Numbered from the stretch's first letter, positions 34,292-44,177 are shown. The stretch is DNA of 64,000 nt from Pedobacter cryophilus (GCF_005116455.1 NZ_SWBP01000001.1:62001-126000); one strand, 5' to 3'. Translations and numbers: made by a program. Notes: generated by a model from the sequence alone, not told the origin.

Positions 34292-35392
34292 ATGAATAAA
34301 AAGAAAGTTTGTTTAATCCTATTTTTTGGTCTTTTATCGTGTACGTTAACGGTAGTTAAAGGGCAGCATTTAAGTTTAAATACAGCGGAACTAAAAAAAT
34401 TAACTAGCTTAATTAAATCTGATAAAAGCGCCCAAAAAGAATTCCTTTTATTAGAAAAACAAGCAAAAATTGCGCTTCAACAAAAACCTTTACCCATAGA
34501 AATCATCATATCTGAAGGGCATTTAGCAAATGATCCTAAAAAAATTAAAACCTTAAAATCTCTTGCCGATTTAAAGAAAATTTACGCTTTAGCTTACACT
34601 TATAAGTTAACCAATAGTGAAGAATATTTAACCAAATGCATTCAATACATTTTGGCATGGGCTAAAACAAATAAAGCAATAGCCAACCCCATAAACAACT
34701 CCAAATTAGACCCATTATTTGAGGCTTATGATTTAATTAAGGAAGAAATTAAACCATCAGACAAAAAAATAATTGACCATTGGTTTACACAAATTGCAGC
34801 TATTGAAATTGCAACAGAACGACTAACACCTTTCAATAAAATATCTTACAATAACTGGAATTCACATAAGATTAAAATTGTGGCAAATATTGCTTACCTA
34901 CTAAACGATAAAAAATACCAGCTATTTGTAGATACCAGTTTAAAAAAACAAATAGCTATGAATTTGTATGCAGACGGTTCTGGTGCTGATTTTAAAGAAC
35001 GTGATGCCCTGCATTATCACTATTATACTTTAGAGCCTCTATTAACAACTGCTATTACAATTAAGAGGGCCACAGGCTTTAATTATTATTCTTTCATTTC
35101 AACTTCTGGTTCTTCTATTGAAAAATCTGTCGCTTTTTTAGCTCCTTATGCTACTGGCGAAAAAACACATGCTGAGTTTGTAAATAGCCAAGTTCCGTTT
35201 GATAGAAAAAGAGCTCAAAGTAAAGAATCTGATTATATTATAGGAGCTAACTTTAATCCTAAAAAGGCAATGGATGTTTTTATATCCGCAGCATATTTTA
35301 ACCCCAAATACTTAAGTATTGTAAATAAGTTAGCCGAAAAACCTGGCTCCTACGCTAATTGGCAATGTGTTTTAAATGCGGTTAAAAACTAA
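34292..35392 (+). CDS. Alginate-lyase-family (PF05426-type) polysaccharide lyase
   Basis: The 366-residue protein has an N-terminal signal (KKKVCLILFFGLLSCTLTVVKG; signal peptidase I or II is unclear because LLSC resembles a lipobox). An alpha/alpha-toroid lyase domain follows. NNWNSHKIKIVANIAYL near residue 190 holds the Asn/His expected for catalysis, and DGSGADFKERDALHYHYYTLEPLL near 230-253 the Tyr/His motif of the family. Relatives cleave uronate-containing chains such as alginate or glucuronan by beta-elimination. It is the first gene of a catabolic cluster whose transporter resembles hexuronate carriers, which fits. Confidence 0.78.
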   Translation: MNKKKVCLILFFGLLSCTLTVVKGQHLSLNTAELKKLTSLIKSDKSAQKEFLLLEKQAKIALQQKPLPIEIIISEGHLANDPKKIKTLKSLADLKKIYALAYTYKLTNSEEYLTKCIQYILAWAKTNKAIANPINNSKLDPLFEAYDLIKEEIKPSDKKIIDHWFTQIAAIEIATERLTPFNKISYNNWNSHKIKIVANIAYLLNDKKYQLFVDTSLKKQIAMNLYADGSGADFKERDALHYHYYTLEPLLTTAITIKRATGFNYYSFISTSGSSIEKSVAFLAPYATGEKTHAEFVNSQVPFDRKRAQSKESDYIIGANFNPKKAMDVFISAAYFNPKYLSIVNKLAEKPGSYANWQCVLNAVKN

Positions 35393-35435
35393 TTCTTATC
35401 TCTAATACAAAAACCCAATAAATAAAATGATTGTT

Positions 35436-37637
35436 ATGAAATTAAAAAAAGTACTCTTTACCCTATTTTTGGCGGCTTTTGCTTTCACTACGCAGGCACA
35501 AAGTTTTAGAGTAGAAAACAGTTTACCCATTACCCAATTAACAGATACTACAAATTTCTCGCTCTTAAATTCTCGTTTAGGAAGCCGCTTTACTTTTTCA
35601 TTATTAAATGAGAAACAAAGTATCCAAACTGGGAGCTTAGGTTTTGATATGGATGAGCAAACTGGCTTATTAATTAGTTTAGAAGTTCAGAAAAAAACAT
35701 ATTGTTTTAGAACCACTCCCCTTCCAAGAAACACGAAATATTTTAACAACCAACAATTAAGGTTTGGGCCCTCTTCTATGGAATTAAGTGGTCAAACTGA
35801 TGAAGGCATGGATGTCCGCTTTACTTTAATTTCTTCTTTCACCAAATCAAAAACATTAGAAGACAGTTCGGCAATTAAGGTTCAAATTTTTCCGGGATAT
35901 TATTTTTTAGTAAACATTAGCAATAACAGCAATGTAAAACAAGAAGGTAAACTTAAAATAGCATTGGCTAAAACTCCTGTAAAAAGTTTCAATTTTATGA
36001 GTTTAGAACCTATGAAACCTGATAATAATGAACAACAGGTTTACTTTAGGGATAATGCAAATTTAAATGGGAAAACGATATTAGCCGCTGCTAAAACCAA
36101 AGCCAACGGAACATTTAATGACCATGGTTTTGGTGGCTTGGTTTATAACTTTAATATCAACCCAAAGGATAAAAAAGAGTTTTCTCAAATTTACACCACT
36201 TATAACGACAGTACGGTTATTCCAGATAAGCGGGTGAATCAATCTCTTAGATTTTATTATACAAAATACTGGAAAAACGTAGAGGAAGTATTAAAATATG
36301 CACAAGAAAATTTTGATAAAAACATAGCTTTAACTCAAGATTTTGAAGATACTTTAATGAAAAGTGGCCTTACGCCAAAAGAAAAGTGGGTGTTGGCCTT
36401 AGCCTTTCATACCGATTTAGCAAACACCTATTTTTTGTTGGATGAAAATAACCAACCAAGGTTTTATGTTTCTGAAGGTCGGTTTAAACATTTAAGTACA
36501 GTTGATGTAGCTCATGAAACCGAAGTAAATGCAATTTTTTCTCCATGGCGATTGAAACTTCAATTGGCACAGTGGACAAATTATATTGCCCGAGCGGAAG
36601 TTACCGTACCTGCAAACGCAATTCAAAACAAGCCTGCTTACCAGCAAGGAATGACTTCTGCTGAATATGGCCCTTATCTTTATCATGATGTTGGCGATTT
36701 ACCTTTTGTAAGCGAAACTGCAAATTATAACTACGGTCCTCATATGGCGGTGGAAGAAAACACCTCTTTTGTATTGTTGCTTTACTGGTACTGGAAAATA
36801 AGCAACGATGATGAATTTGTAAAATCGATGTTAGGAACGGTAGATGAATTATTACAATCTGTAATTAATAGAGATACAAATGAAAATGGCATTGCTGATA
36901 TGGCTTATGGATGGACCACTTATGATGCCAACGAAGCCCTTAAATTATCTCCTGATAATACCTTTTTAGGTGCAAAGCAATTTGGCGCTTATGTTGTAGC
37001 TGCCGAAATGTTAAGAGCATTAGCAAATAAAGATAAAACTAAAGTAATTGATGCCACCAAAGCAGGTGTGGTAGATGGTGAAGGCGCTGGATTCAAAAAA
37101 TTAGGCACCGAGGTAAACAATGAGAAATTAAGAAACAAACAAGCCGATAAATATGAAACCGAGGCTAAAACTATTCTTGCAACTTTAGAAAAAGCGCAAC
37201 TTAAATATGGTTTTATCCCTGTGAGTTTAGATGAAAAATTCCCTAAATGGAATCAGCGTTCGGTAGTGATTGGCGAAGGTTTATTTTTACCCGGCTTAGC
37301 AGGATCAAAAGCCCCTTTATTGAAACAACTAGCAACAGTGTTAAAGAAAGATTATGCCGCTACTTATGCTAAAAGCATGACAGATTATGGCATAAAACTA
37401 ACTACTGATGAAGGCACCACTTGGTTTAGCAAAACCATTGTTGCTGATGTGGTGGCTTCTCAGTGGTATGGAATTAATCATACTTCTGCAGGATATATTT
37501 ATGAGTGGAATAAGAACAGTCCGTATGCTTATAATGATGGTTTACTGAAAGAAAATGACGTTTGGATTGGCTATTGGTACCCAAGAGGAATTTCGGCACT
37601 TGGATATTGGATGTTAAAAAATGCTGAGAAAAAATAA
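35436..37637 (+). CDS. GH52-like glycoside hydrolase
   Basis: The 733-residue protein (ATG 35436 gives the cleanest signal peptide, KLKKVLFTLFLAAFAFTTQA; ATG 35427 adds three residues) has the layout of GH52 beta-xylosidases. A beta-sandwich domain covers the first half and an (alpha/alpha)6 barrel the second. RFYVSEGRFKHLSTVDV corresponds to the GH52 nucleophile region (V-N-E-G-E-Y-R in the Geobacillus enzyme), and YGWTTYDANEALK to the acid/base Asp region (TTYDSLD). Known GH52 enzymes cleave xylosides; the low similarity leaves specificity open. It lies 34 nt after the lyase gene in what looks like one transcript. Confidence 0.7.
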   Translation: MKLKKVLFTLFLAAFAFTTQAQSFRVENSLPITQLTDTTNFSLLNSRLGSRFTFSLLNEKQSIQTGSLGFDMDEQTGLLISLEVQKKTYCFRTTPLPRNTKYFNNQQLRFGPSSMELSGQTDEGMDVRFTLISSFTKSKTLEDSSAIKVQIFPGYYFLVNISNNSNVKQEGKLKIALAKTPVKSFNFMSLEPMKPDNNEQQVYFRDNANLNGKTILAAAKTKANGTFNDHGFGGLVYNFNINPKDKKEFSQIYTTYNDSTVIPDKRVNQSLRFYYTKYWKNVEEVLKYAQENFDKNIALTQDFEDTLMKSGLTPKEKWVLALAFHTDLANTYFLLDENNQPRFYVSEGRFKHLSTVDVAHETEVNAIFSPWRLKLQLAQWTNYIARAEVTVPANAIQNKPAYQQGMTSAEYGPYLYHDVGDLPFVSETANYNYGPHMAVEENTSFVLLLYWYWKISNDDEFVKSMLGTVDELLQSVINRDTNENGIADMAYGWTTYDANEALKLSPDNTFLGAKQFGAYVVAAEMLRALANKDKTKVIDATKAGVVDGEGAGFKKLGTEVNNEKLRNKQADKYETEAKTILATLEKAQLKYGFIPVSLDEKFPKWNQRSVVIGEGLFLPGLAGSKAPLLKQLATVLKKDYAATYAKSMTDYGIKLTTDEGTTWFSKTIVADVVASQWYGINHTSAGYIYEWNKNSPYAYNDGLLKENDVWIGYWYPRGISALGYWMLKNAEKK

Positions 37638-37722
37638 GCTTCGGCTGATTACTGATTTCAAAAAAGCTGAGTAGAATTGAAAAATCATTCTGTTTGTTAT
37701 CACTAGAGTTTGATTGGTTTAG

Positions 37723-37800
37723 CAGCGTTAACGATTGAAGCGGCATCCTTTATCCCCTTTTCGGGGATAAAGATATAGCGGAAAGCGTGTTAAAACGCAC
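37723..37800. repeat. Interspersed repeat, copy 1 (GCGTTAACG...TTAAAACGC)
   Basis: CAGCGTTAACGATTGAAGCG opens the element, and AGCGGAAAGCGTGTTAAAACGC ends it. In between is a 10-bp hairpin, CTTTATCCCC-TTTTC-GGGGATAAAG (37748-37772). Both ends recur inverted at 53771-53890 with a different interior. It lies just past the 3' end of a sugar isomerase gene. Confidence 0.75.
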
Positions 37801-37832
37801 AAATTATTATCTAAAGATGATTTGACACCTTC

Positions 37833-38660
37833 CTATTTAACCATCATCATCTGATACCTCTTTTTTAAAAGGTTTTTCATAAAAAGATTAACATCCCATA
37901 AGGAACTGACTGGCTCTTGTGTAAATGGCAACTGCTGCATGTATGGAAAAGGGCCAAATTCACAAGTGATGGTTACTGCATCAGATTTTTTCTCCATATG
38001 ATTTTGGATAATTGCATCCCACCAAACTAAATGAAAATCTAAAGCTTCTTTCCATTCTGGTGCTTCGGGATTATTTACTTGTGGGCCACCCGGGTAGCCT
38101 ACTCGGCAATGAAAATGATCTGTCCGTTGGATTGCTTTATTTATAATTTCTTGCTGATCTTGTAAGTAAGATTCGGCCACACAACACCAATGAGAAAAAT
38201 CGGCAGTGAGCCTTAAATTTGGAAATTTATCTATATAAATCTCTGTAGAGGAAGTGCAAAAACTGAATTTCCCGCGGTGTGTTTCATGCACAATGGCTAC
38301 TCCTGTTTCCTTACTAATTCGCTCTGCAACTTCAATAAGCTGGCTGTTTTGAGCTTTAGTAAAAAAATCTTTACCGGTTTGCGCATTAATAAATATAGGT
38401 TCTGCGGCTGCTAAAGCATATAATCTGGTTTCATATTGCTGTAAATGATCTATAAAATTGGCTGTTGTGGTCTCAAAATGTTGCCCAATCCATTCTAATT
38501 CATAAGTTTTTAACAGCGTGAACATTTCTTCTCTTTCATCAGCATCTGCAGATAAATTAGCTTCAATTCCGTTATAACCGGCTGCCTTCACTTGCCGTAA
38601 AAAATCAGTCCAGGTTAAATGTCTGTTTCCCCATCTTGGTGCATAAAATTTAATTTCCAT
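37833..38660 (-). CDS. Sugar phosphate isomerase/epimerase (xylose-isomerase-like TIM barrel)
   Basis: The 275-residue protein is an AP-endonuclease-2/xylose-isomerase-like barrel. The metal ligands appear in order: Glu in AIVHETHRGKF near residue 146, Asp-x-x-His in TADFSHWCCVAESYL near 175, His in DHFHCRVGYPGGPQV near 205, and Glu in ITCEFGPFPY near 248. No signal peptide, so cytoplasmic. It is a paralogue of 53904-54740 with the same motif order. It lies 6 nt after an AraC regulator gene on the same strand. A role in isomerising a hexuronate- or deoxy-sugar-derived intermediate is likely. Confidence 0.85.
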   Translation of the reverse strand: MEIKFYAPRWGNRHLTWTDFLRQVKAAGYNGIEANLSADADEREEMFTLLKTYELEWIGQHFETTTANFIDHLQQYETRLYALAAAEPIFINAQTGKDFFTKAQNSQLIEVAERISKETGVAIVHETHRGKFSFCTSSTEIYIDKFPNLRLTADFSHWCCVAESYLQDQQEIINKAIQRTDHFHCRVGYPGGPQVNNPEAPEWKEALDFHLVWWDAIIQNHMEKKSDAVTITCEFGPFPYMQQLPFTQEPVSSLWDVNLFMKNLLKKRYQMMMVK

Positions 38661-38666
38661 TTTTGT

Positions 38667-39539
38667 TTAATTAGGGTTTATATATTGCATTTGATAATGT
38701 TTTGGGGTGAGCCCTGTCATTCTTTTAAACATACGGTTAAAATAAGAAGGGTTATTAAACCCAGATGCAAAAGCAATTTCAGAAATATTCAAATCGCCTT
38801 TAAGCAATAATTTAGCAGCATTTCCTAATCGAATATCATTCATAAAATCTTTAAATGTTTTACCTGTTTTCTTCTTAAAATACCTGCAAAACGCAGCTGT
38901 ATTCATGTTGCAACGGGCTGCAATATCCTTTACACTTAAATCATTCATGTAATTATCTAATACATAATCATAAACGGCATCAATCTTTTCAATATCATTA
39001 CTTTTATATTGATGCGCATAACCAATACTACATAAAAAGCTATACTGTTTTTGCGCTGCAATGGTGAGCAAAATATCGGTTAAACCTATAATTTTCTGAC
39101 TTTCATCCATCATCAAAAAATTCGTCAATTTCTTTTGCAGTGATACATTGGTTTGTCCGGTGATGAAAATTCCTCGGGTAGCATCCTGAATTAAATCTAA
39201 AACCGGTTTCATTGGTGGGATTTTTAAAAATTCATTTCCGGCAAAATCCTGATTAAATCTAATGATGATGGCCTCGGCACCATTACTTTCTAAACTTTGG
39301 TAATAGGTACTACTATTTCTCCAGTAATGAGGTAATCTAGAGCCTAAAAGGATAATCTCGCCGGGTTTAAACTCAGAAATATGATCTCCTATAAATTTTG
39401 TGCCCTCGCTTTTCAAAATGAAGGTTAATTCTAACTCTTCATGAAAATGCCATGGATTAGAGAAATATTTAACCGCCTCTCTTCTTGCATCTATATGAAA
39501 TTTGCTGTAAGCAGGTACTTTAAGGTGAAGCGGTTTCAT
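38667..39539 (-). CDS. AraC-family transcriptional regulator with cupin sensor
   Basis: The 290-residue protein has an N-terminal cupin domain (WHFHEELELTFILKSEGTKFI, then EFKPGEIILLGSRLPHYWRN near 60-80) for sugar sensing and a C-terminal double HTH (LSVKDIAARCNMNTAAFCRYFKKKTG, then ISEIAFASGFNNPSYFNRMFKRMTGLTPKHY). It leads the short minus-strand unit with the isomerase and diverges from the hexuronate-type transporter gene at 39704 across a 164-bp gap. It probably controls this divergent promoter region. Confidence 0.92.
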   Translation of the reverse strand: MKPLHLKVPAYSKFHIDARREAVKYFSNPWHFHEELELTFILKSEGTKFIGDHISEFKPGEIILLGSRLPHYWRNSSTYYQSLESNGAEAIIIRFNQDFAGNEFLKIPPMKPVLDLIQDATRGIFITGQTNVSLQKKLTNFLMMDESQKIIGLTDILLTIAAQKQYSFLCSIGYAHQYKSNDIEKIDAVYDYVLDNYMNDLSVKDIAARCNMNTAAFCRYFKKKTGKTFKDFMNDIRLGNAAKLLLKGDLNISEIAFASGFNNPSYFNRMFKRMTGLTPKHYQMQYINPN

Positions 39540-39703
39540 AGCACAATAATTAGAAAATATATTCTAAATATAACCATTAAGGCAAAATTTGTACTATAAA
39601 TAGCCAATTAGGAGTTAAAACCTCGCTCATTTTTGCTTTAGCTTCGTTAAACCCAATAACCTAAGCGAATGGGAATGATGATTTCATTCTCTGGAATAAA
39701 ATT

Positions 39704-40915
39704 ATGAAGATATCTTACGGATGGAAAATTTGCATCCTACTTTTTTTTAGTACCACCATCAATTATTTAGACAGGCATGTGCTGAGTATTCTAGCGCCTG
39801 AGTTACAAAACTTATACAACTGGAGCGAGGTAGAGTACAGTTATATTGTTACTGCATTTCAAGTATCTTATGGTTTGGGCGTGGTATTTACTGGGAAACT
39901 GTTAGATAAATTTGGGACTAAATGGATATTTGCCATTGCTGTTACTTTATGGAGTGCGGCTGGTATGGCTCATGCTTTTGGCCGAAGTGCCTTAAGTTTT
40001 AGTGTAGCCAGGTTTGGTTTAGGAGTAGGCGAATCTGTGAATTTTCCGGCTAGTGTAAAAACAGTGGCCGAATTATTTCCTGCCTCGCAACGGGCATTTG
40101 CTACTGGTTTTTTCAATTCGGGTTCTAATATTGGGGCAATTATCGCTCCGCTGCTTATCCCTTTTATCGCTTTCAATTATGGCTGGCAATGGGCTTTTAT
40201 TTTAACTGGAGCTTTAGGTTTTATTTGGGTGATATTTTGGCTACTTATTTACAAAAAACCTACGCCAGAAGTGGCCATTTCTACCCCTGCCATTACTTTA
40301 AAAAAGAGTTGGAAACAGGTGGTTTTTAAAAAAGAAACACTTACCATTTGTTTGGTAAGATTTATATCTGACCCAACTTGGTGGTTTTTACTTTACTGGC
40401 TTCCAAAATTTTTAAATGAAACTAAAGCAGTAAGTACATCATCATTAGGCTGGCCTTTAATTGTGGTGTATTTAATGGCTGATGCCGGAAGTATTGCCGG
40501 TGGCACTTACTCGTCTTACCTTATTAAAAAAGGAAAAGGGATTTATCCATCAAGAAAATTAGCATTGTTGGTTTGCGCTATTCTTGCCCTTCTTCTTTCC
40601 GCGGTTGGTTTTACAGATCAACTTTGGACTGCCGTTATTCTTATTGGTTTGGGTGCGGCGGCCCATTGCGGTTGGACAGCTAATATTTTTGCCCTAATTA
40701 CAGACATCTTCCCTAAAGAAGAAGTAGGCACCGTAATGGGTGTAGCCACTTTATCAGCGGTAAGCGGAGGAATAGTTTTATCACTCCTCACCGGAAGAAT
40801 ATTAGAATTTACCGGCGGCTACAGTAGCATTTTTATAATGGTTGGCTGTACTTACATCATCGGTTACTTTATACTCACTCGCTTAATTCCAGAAATAAAA
40901 ACAACTCAAGCATAA
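39704..40915 (+). CDS. MFS transporter, hexuronate/anion:cation symporter type
   Basis: The 403-residue, twelve-helix MFS protein matches the ACS family. TTINYLDRHVLSILAPELQ lies in the first helix, followed by EVEYSYIVTAFQVSYGLG, and GLGVGESVNFPASVKTVAELFPASQRAFATG corresponds to the conserved loop and helix IV-V of ExuT/DgoT. Members import hexuronates, galactonate or similar sugar acids with protons, which fits the uronate-releasing lyases here. The gene is followed after 5 nt by a PhyH dioxygenase gene. Divergent AraC control is likely. Confidence 0.88.
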   Translation: MKISYGWKICILLFFSTTINYLDRHVLSILAPELQNLYNWSEVEYSYIVTAFQVSYGLGVVFTGKLLDKFGTKWIFAIAVTLWSAAGMAHAFGRSALSFSVARFGLGVGESVNFPASVKTVAELFPASQRAFATGFFNSGSNIGAIIAPLLIPFIAFNYGWQWAFILTGALGFIWVIFWLLIYKKPTPEVAISTPAITLKKSWKQVVFKKETLTICLVRFISDPTWWFLLYWLPKFLNETKAVSTSSLGWPLIVVYLMADAGSIAGGTYSSYLIKKGKGIYPSRKLALLVCAILALLLSAVGFTDQLWTAVILIGLGAAAHCGWTANIFALITDIFPKEEVGTVMGVATLSAVSGGIVLSLLTGRILEFTGGYSSIFIMVGCTYIIGYFILTRLIPEIKTTQA

Positions 40916-40920
40916 AAAAC

Positions 40921-41739
40921 ATGGATTACAAAAAATTAAACCTTTTAGACAAAATCAAATTTGATAGGGATGGCTATTTGCTTGTAAAAGCAATGTTGAA
41001 TAAAGATGAAGTGAGCAAGCTGCATGAAATTGCAATAAATGACAAAGTAATTAGCGATAAATCTTATGATCGTGGGGATGCAAATGGCTTAAGAACTAAA
41101 TTGGCTTTATGGTATTCTTTAGGTGATGATGCTTATAGTTTATTAGCCAGAAGCGAGCGAATTGTAAATGGAGTGAATTTATTATTAGAGGGAGAATCGG
41201 CTCATTTTCATTCTAAATTGATGCAAAAAGAACCCAAAGTTGGTGGTGCTTGGGAATGGCACCAAGATTATGGTTATTGGTATAGAGACGGATTTTTGTT
41301 TCCTCAAATGCTAAGCGTACTTACGGCCTTAACTCCTTCTACTAAAGAAAACGGCTGTTTACAAGTCATTAAAGGTTCTCATTTAATGGGCCGAATAGAC
41401 CACGGATTTAGTGGCGAACAGGTTGGCGCTAGTCAAGAAAGAGTGGATGAAGCTATTAAAAGATCTGAATTATTGTATGTAGAAATGGAAGCTGGCGACA
41501 CCTTGTTTTTTCATAGCAATACCCTACACCGTTCTGATGCTAATAACAGCGATGCTCCTAGATGGTCTTTAATATCAGCATATAACTTAATTACTAATAA
41601 GCCTTATAAAGGCGATAATACCTCTTCTACCACGCCTATTGAAGTAGTTAAAGATGATGTCTTGCTACAATCATCAAGCGAAGGCATTAAAGAAGATGCT
41701 AATTTCTTATTAAAAAAACCAGATAAAATAATTATTTGA
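40921..41739 (+). CDS. Phytanoyl-CoA dioxygenase (PhyH) family protein
   Basis: The 272-residue protein is a 2OG-Fe(II) PhyH enzyme. The HxD motif is in WEWHQDYGYWYRDG near residue 115, the distal iron His in TLFFHSNTLHRSDANNS near 200, and the 2OG-binding Arg in APRWSLISAYN shortly after. A start codon 5 nt after the transporter gene indicates one transcript. Homologues in sugar clusters are of unknown substrate. A second PhyH protein occurs in the neighbouring cluster at 54752-55567, again beside a sugar isomerase, so the pairing is probably meaningful. Confidence 0.85.
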   Translation: MDYKKLNLLDKIKFDRDGYLLVKAMLNKDEVSKLHEIAINDKVISDKSYDRGDANGLRTKLALWYSLGDDAYSLLARSERIVNGVNLLLEGESAHFHSKLMQKEPKVGGAWEWHQDYGYWYRDGFLFPQMLSVLTALTPSTKENGCLQVIKGSHLMGRIDHGFSGEQVGASQERVDEAIKRSELLYVEMEAGDTLFFHSNTLHRSDANNSDAPRWSLISAYNLITNKPYKGDNTSSTTPIEVVKDDVLLQSSSEGIKEDANFLLKKPDKIII

Positions 41740-41838
41740 AATGAAAGGCTAAGAAGTTCTGTTACAGTATTTACTAAATTTTAAGATTTTTTTTATCAGT
41801 TAGTTTAATACTTTTACACCGTTAATATTACGATACTG

Positions 41839-42897
41839 ATGAAGAAAAATATTCTAACAGGTGTAAAAGAAATAGCTAGAAGAGCAAACGTTTCTATAGG
41901 CACTGTTGACAGAGTAATTCATAACAGAACTGGCGTTTCTGAAACCACTAAAAGCAACATTTTAGCGATTATGAAAGAACTGGATTACCAGCCTAACATA
42001 CTAGCAAGAAGACTTGCATCAAAAAAGTTGCTCAAATTTGCGACTTTGATTCCCTCCATGTCTAAAGAAACTGAATTTTGGAAAGCGCCATTAAAAGGAA
42101 TTGAACAAGCAGAATCGGAGATTAAACAATACGGCATTGAAATTGAAAAATACTTTTATGATCAAAATGATAAAAATTCTTTTGTAACGCAAAGTAAAAA
42201 GATATTGGAAACCGAAATTGATGGTTTATTGGTAGCGCCTATTTTTATTGAAGAATCTTTAGAGTTTGCTAAGTCTTGTAATCAATTAAAAATACCTCAA
42301 GTTTTTATTAACTCAGATATTCCTAATGAATCTAGGCTTTCTTACATCGGGCCTGATTTGTTTCAAAGTGGTTATTTAAGTGCCCGATTAACAAATTATG
42401 CGCTTCCAGAAAGCAGTAAAATTCTCATTATTAATATCTCTAAAGGAATTGACGCTTATCATCACCTTTTAGAAAAGGAAGAAGGATTTAGAGCTTATTT
42501 TAAAAATAATAAGAAAAATAACGAGATTATAAAAATAGACATCAAACAAACTGATTATGATTCTATTGCCATTAGAATTAGCGAAACACTTGCATTAAAC
42601 CCTGATATAAAGGCGCTTTTTGTAACCAATTCCAGGGTGTTTTCTGTCGCACAATATTTAGAAAAATCTGGAATAAAAGATATTCTGTTGGTTGGTTATG
42701 ACTTTTTAGAAAACAGTATCGAATATTTAGAAAAGGATATCATCGCTTTTCTTATTTGTCAGAAACCACAAGAGCAGGCTTATAAAGGCATCATGTCGCT
42801 TTATCAAAAACTGGTATTAAATACTGAGGTAGAAAACACCTATTATATGCCAATTGACATTATTACCAAAGAGAACTATAAATTTTATCGCAATTAA
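41839..42897 (+). CDS. LacI-family transcriptional regulator
   Basis: The 352-residue protein has a LacI HTH at residues 7-55 (VKEIARRANVSIGTVDRVIH, then NRTGVSETTKSNILAIMKEL and the hinge DYQPNILARRLASKKLLKFA). A periplasmic-binding-protein-like ligand domain (Peripla_BP_4 type) follows. The variation VDRVIHNRTGV is typical of Bacteroidota members. A partial palindrome CGTTAATATTACG at 41820-41832 lies just before the start codon and could allow self-control. It follows the PhyH gene by 99 nt and is the last gene before a strong bidirectional terminator, so it may control either sugar cluster. Confidence 0.92.
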   Translation: MKKNILTGVKEIARRANVSIGTVDRVIHNRTGVSETTKSNILAIMKELDYQPNILARRLASKKLLKFATLIPSMSKETEFWKAPLKGIEQAESEIKQYGIEIEKYFYDQNDKNSFVTQSKKILETEIDGLLVAPIFIEESLEFAKSCNQLKIPQVFINSDIPNESRLSYIGPDLFQSGYLSARLTNYALPESSKILIINISKGIDAYHHLLEKEEGFRAYFKNNKKNNEIIKIDIKQTDYDSIAIRISETLALNPDIKALFVTNSRVFSVAQYLEKSGIKDILLVGYDFLENSIEYLEKDIIAFLICQKPQEQAYKGIMSLYQKLVLNTEVENTYYMPIDIITKENYKFYRN

Positions 42898-42924
42898 CAA
42901 TAGGTCATTGCTATTATAAAATCA

Positions 42925-42964
42925 AAAAACGGGATGACCTAAATATTAAGTCATCCCGTTTTTT
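42925..42964. terminator. Bidirectional terminator between LacI and GH88 genes
   Basis: AACGGGATGAC pairs with GTCATCCCGTT around an AT-rich loop, with an A run before and a T run after, so it can serve both convergent genes. Confidence 0.88.
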
Positions 42965-42976
42965 ATACCTAAAAAT

Positions 42977-44155
42977 TTATTGGTTAGTCAATTTCTTGTA
43001 CCTCAATAGTGCTTCTAAATAGTAATAATCTGCATAAACAATAGGCGTATTTACTTCAGAGTTTGCAGGTTTGTGCCCTACAGAATGCTTTAAAATAAAA
43101 TTGTTATTCTCTTTTAATTTAGCAGTATATGCTGATGAAGATAAGCTTGCTAACATTTGCTCGGCAGTAGCAAAATAGGTGTCTTTATTTTTTTTGCTGT
43201 AAGTACTCATTTCTAAAAATGCCGAAGCAAATATGGCTGCCGCCGAAGCATCACGCTCTTCATTTGGAAGATTTGGTGCATCAAAATCCCAATAAGGAAT
43301 TTTATCTTTTGGAAGATTTGGATGATTAATAATAAATTTCGCTATCCCTTCGGCTTGTTTTAAGTATTTTTTCTTTTTGGTTTCTCGGTACATTACGGTG
43401 TAACCGTACATGGCCCATGCTTGCCCTCTAGCCCAAGCTGATGAATCTGCCGCACCTTGATGGGTTTTCTTTCTAAAAACCTTTGTGCCCGGCTGGTAAC
43501 AAACCACATGATAACTACTAAAATCATCCCTAAAATGATGCTTTAAAGTATTATCTGCATGGGTGATGGCAATTTTTCTTAAAGATTTATCTTTAGATTC
43601 TTTTGCAGCCCAAAATAAGAACTCTAGGTTCATCATGTTATCTATAATCACCGGATATTCGCAATCTTCATGTTTATCCCAAGATTTTATTAAACCATAT
43701 TGAGGATTAAAACGGGTGGCTAAAGATTTTGCTCCGGTAAGCATAGGCTCTATATAATCTTTATTTTGCGTGAGGCGATAACCGTTTCCAAAAGGACAGT
43801 AAAGCATAAAACCCAAATCATGTGTGGTTTTATTAAACTTTTCCTTTTCTACCGCTTTTGTCCATTTATCAGCCGCTGTTTTCCATTTAGCCTCACCCGT
43901 AAATTCATAAATGTACCAAAGCGACCCGCCAAAAAAACCGCTGCACCACCATGCCGAATTTCTATTATCAGGATCTCCATTTTTTTTAGTGGATTGAGGA
44001 AACTTAGTAATATCAGGATGTGAGGCTAACATTCCTTCATATTGTTGTGCTGCAAATGTGAATTCCTTTTTCACATCTATCAAAGGTTTATTTTGACTAA
44101 AAACGCTCTGAAATAGAAACATGAGTAGAAATGGAATAATAATAATTTTCTTCAT
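42977..44155 (-). CDS. GH88 unsaturated glucuronyl/rhamnogalacturonyl hydrolase
   Basis: The 392-residue protein has a signal peptide (KKIIIIPFLLMFLFQSVFS) and an (alpha/alpha)6 GH88 domain. SAWWCSGFFGGSLWYIYEFTGE near residue 67 and the catalytic Asp in EYPVIIDNMMNLEFLFWAAKE near 170 follow the family pattern, and AWARGQAWAMYGYTVMYRET near 240 is also diagnostic. GH88 enzymes hydrolyse the 4,5-unsaturated uronic acid left by polysaccharide lyases, so it should act after the PL8 enzyme encoded upstream. It is the last gene of the second cluster. A small hypothetical gene separates it from the lyase gene. Confidence 0.9.
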   Translation of the reverse strand: MKKIIIIPFLLMFLFQSVFSQNKPLIDVKKEFTFAAQQYEGMLASHPDITKFPQSTKKNGDPDNRNSAWWCSGFFGGSLWYIYEFTGEAKWKTAADKWTKAVEKEKFNKTTHDLGFMLYCPFGNGYRLTQNKDYIEPMLTGAKSLATRFNPQYGLIKSWDKHEDCEYPVIIDNMMNLEFLFWAAKESKDKSLRKIAITHADNTLKHHFRDDFSSYHVVCYQPGTKVFRKKTHQGAADSSAWARGQAWAMYGYTVMYRETKKKKYLKQAEGIAKFIINHPNLPKDKIPYWDFDAPNLPNEERDASAAAIFASAFLEMSTYSKKNKDTYFATAEQMLASLSSSAYTAKLKENNNFILKHSVGHKPANSEVNTPIVYADYYYLEALLRYKKLTNQ

Positions 44156-44177
44156 GATATGCTTTTGTTTTTTGGGT

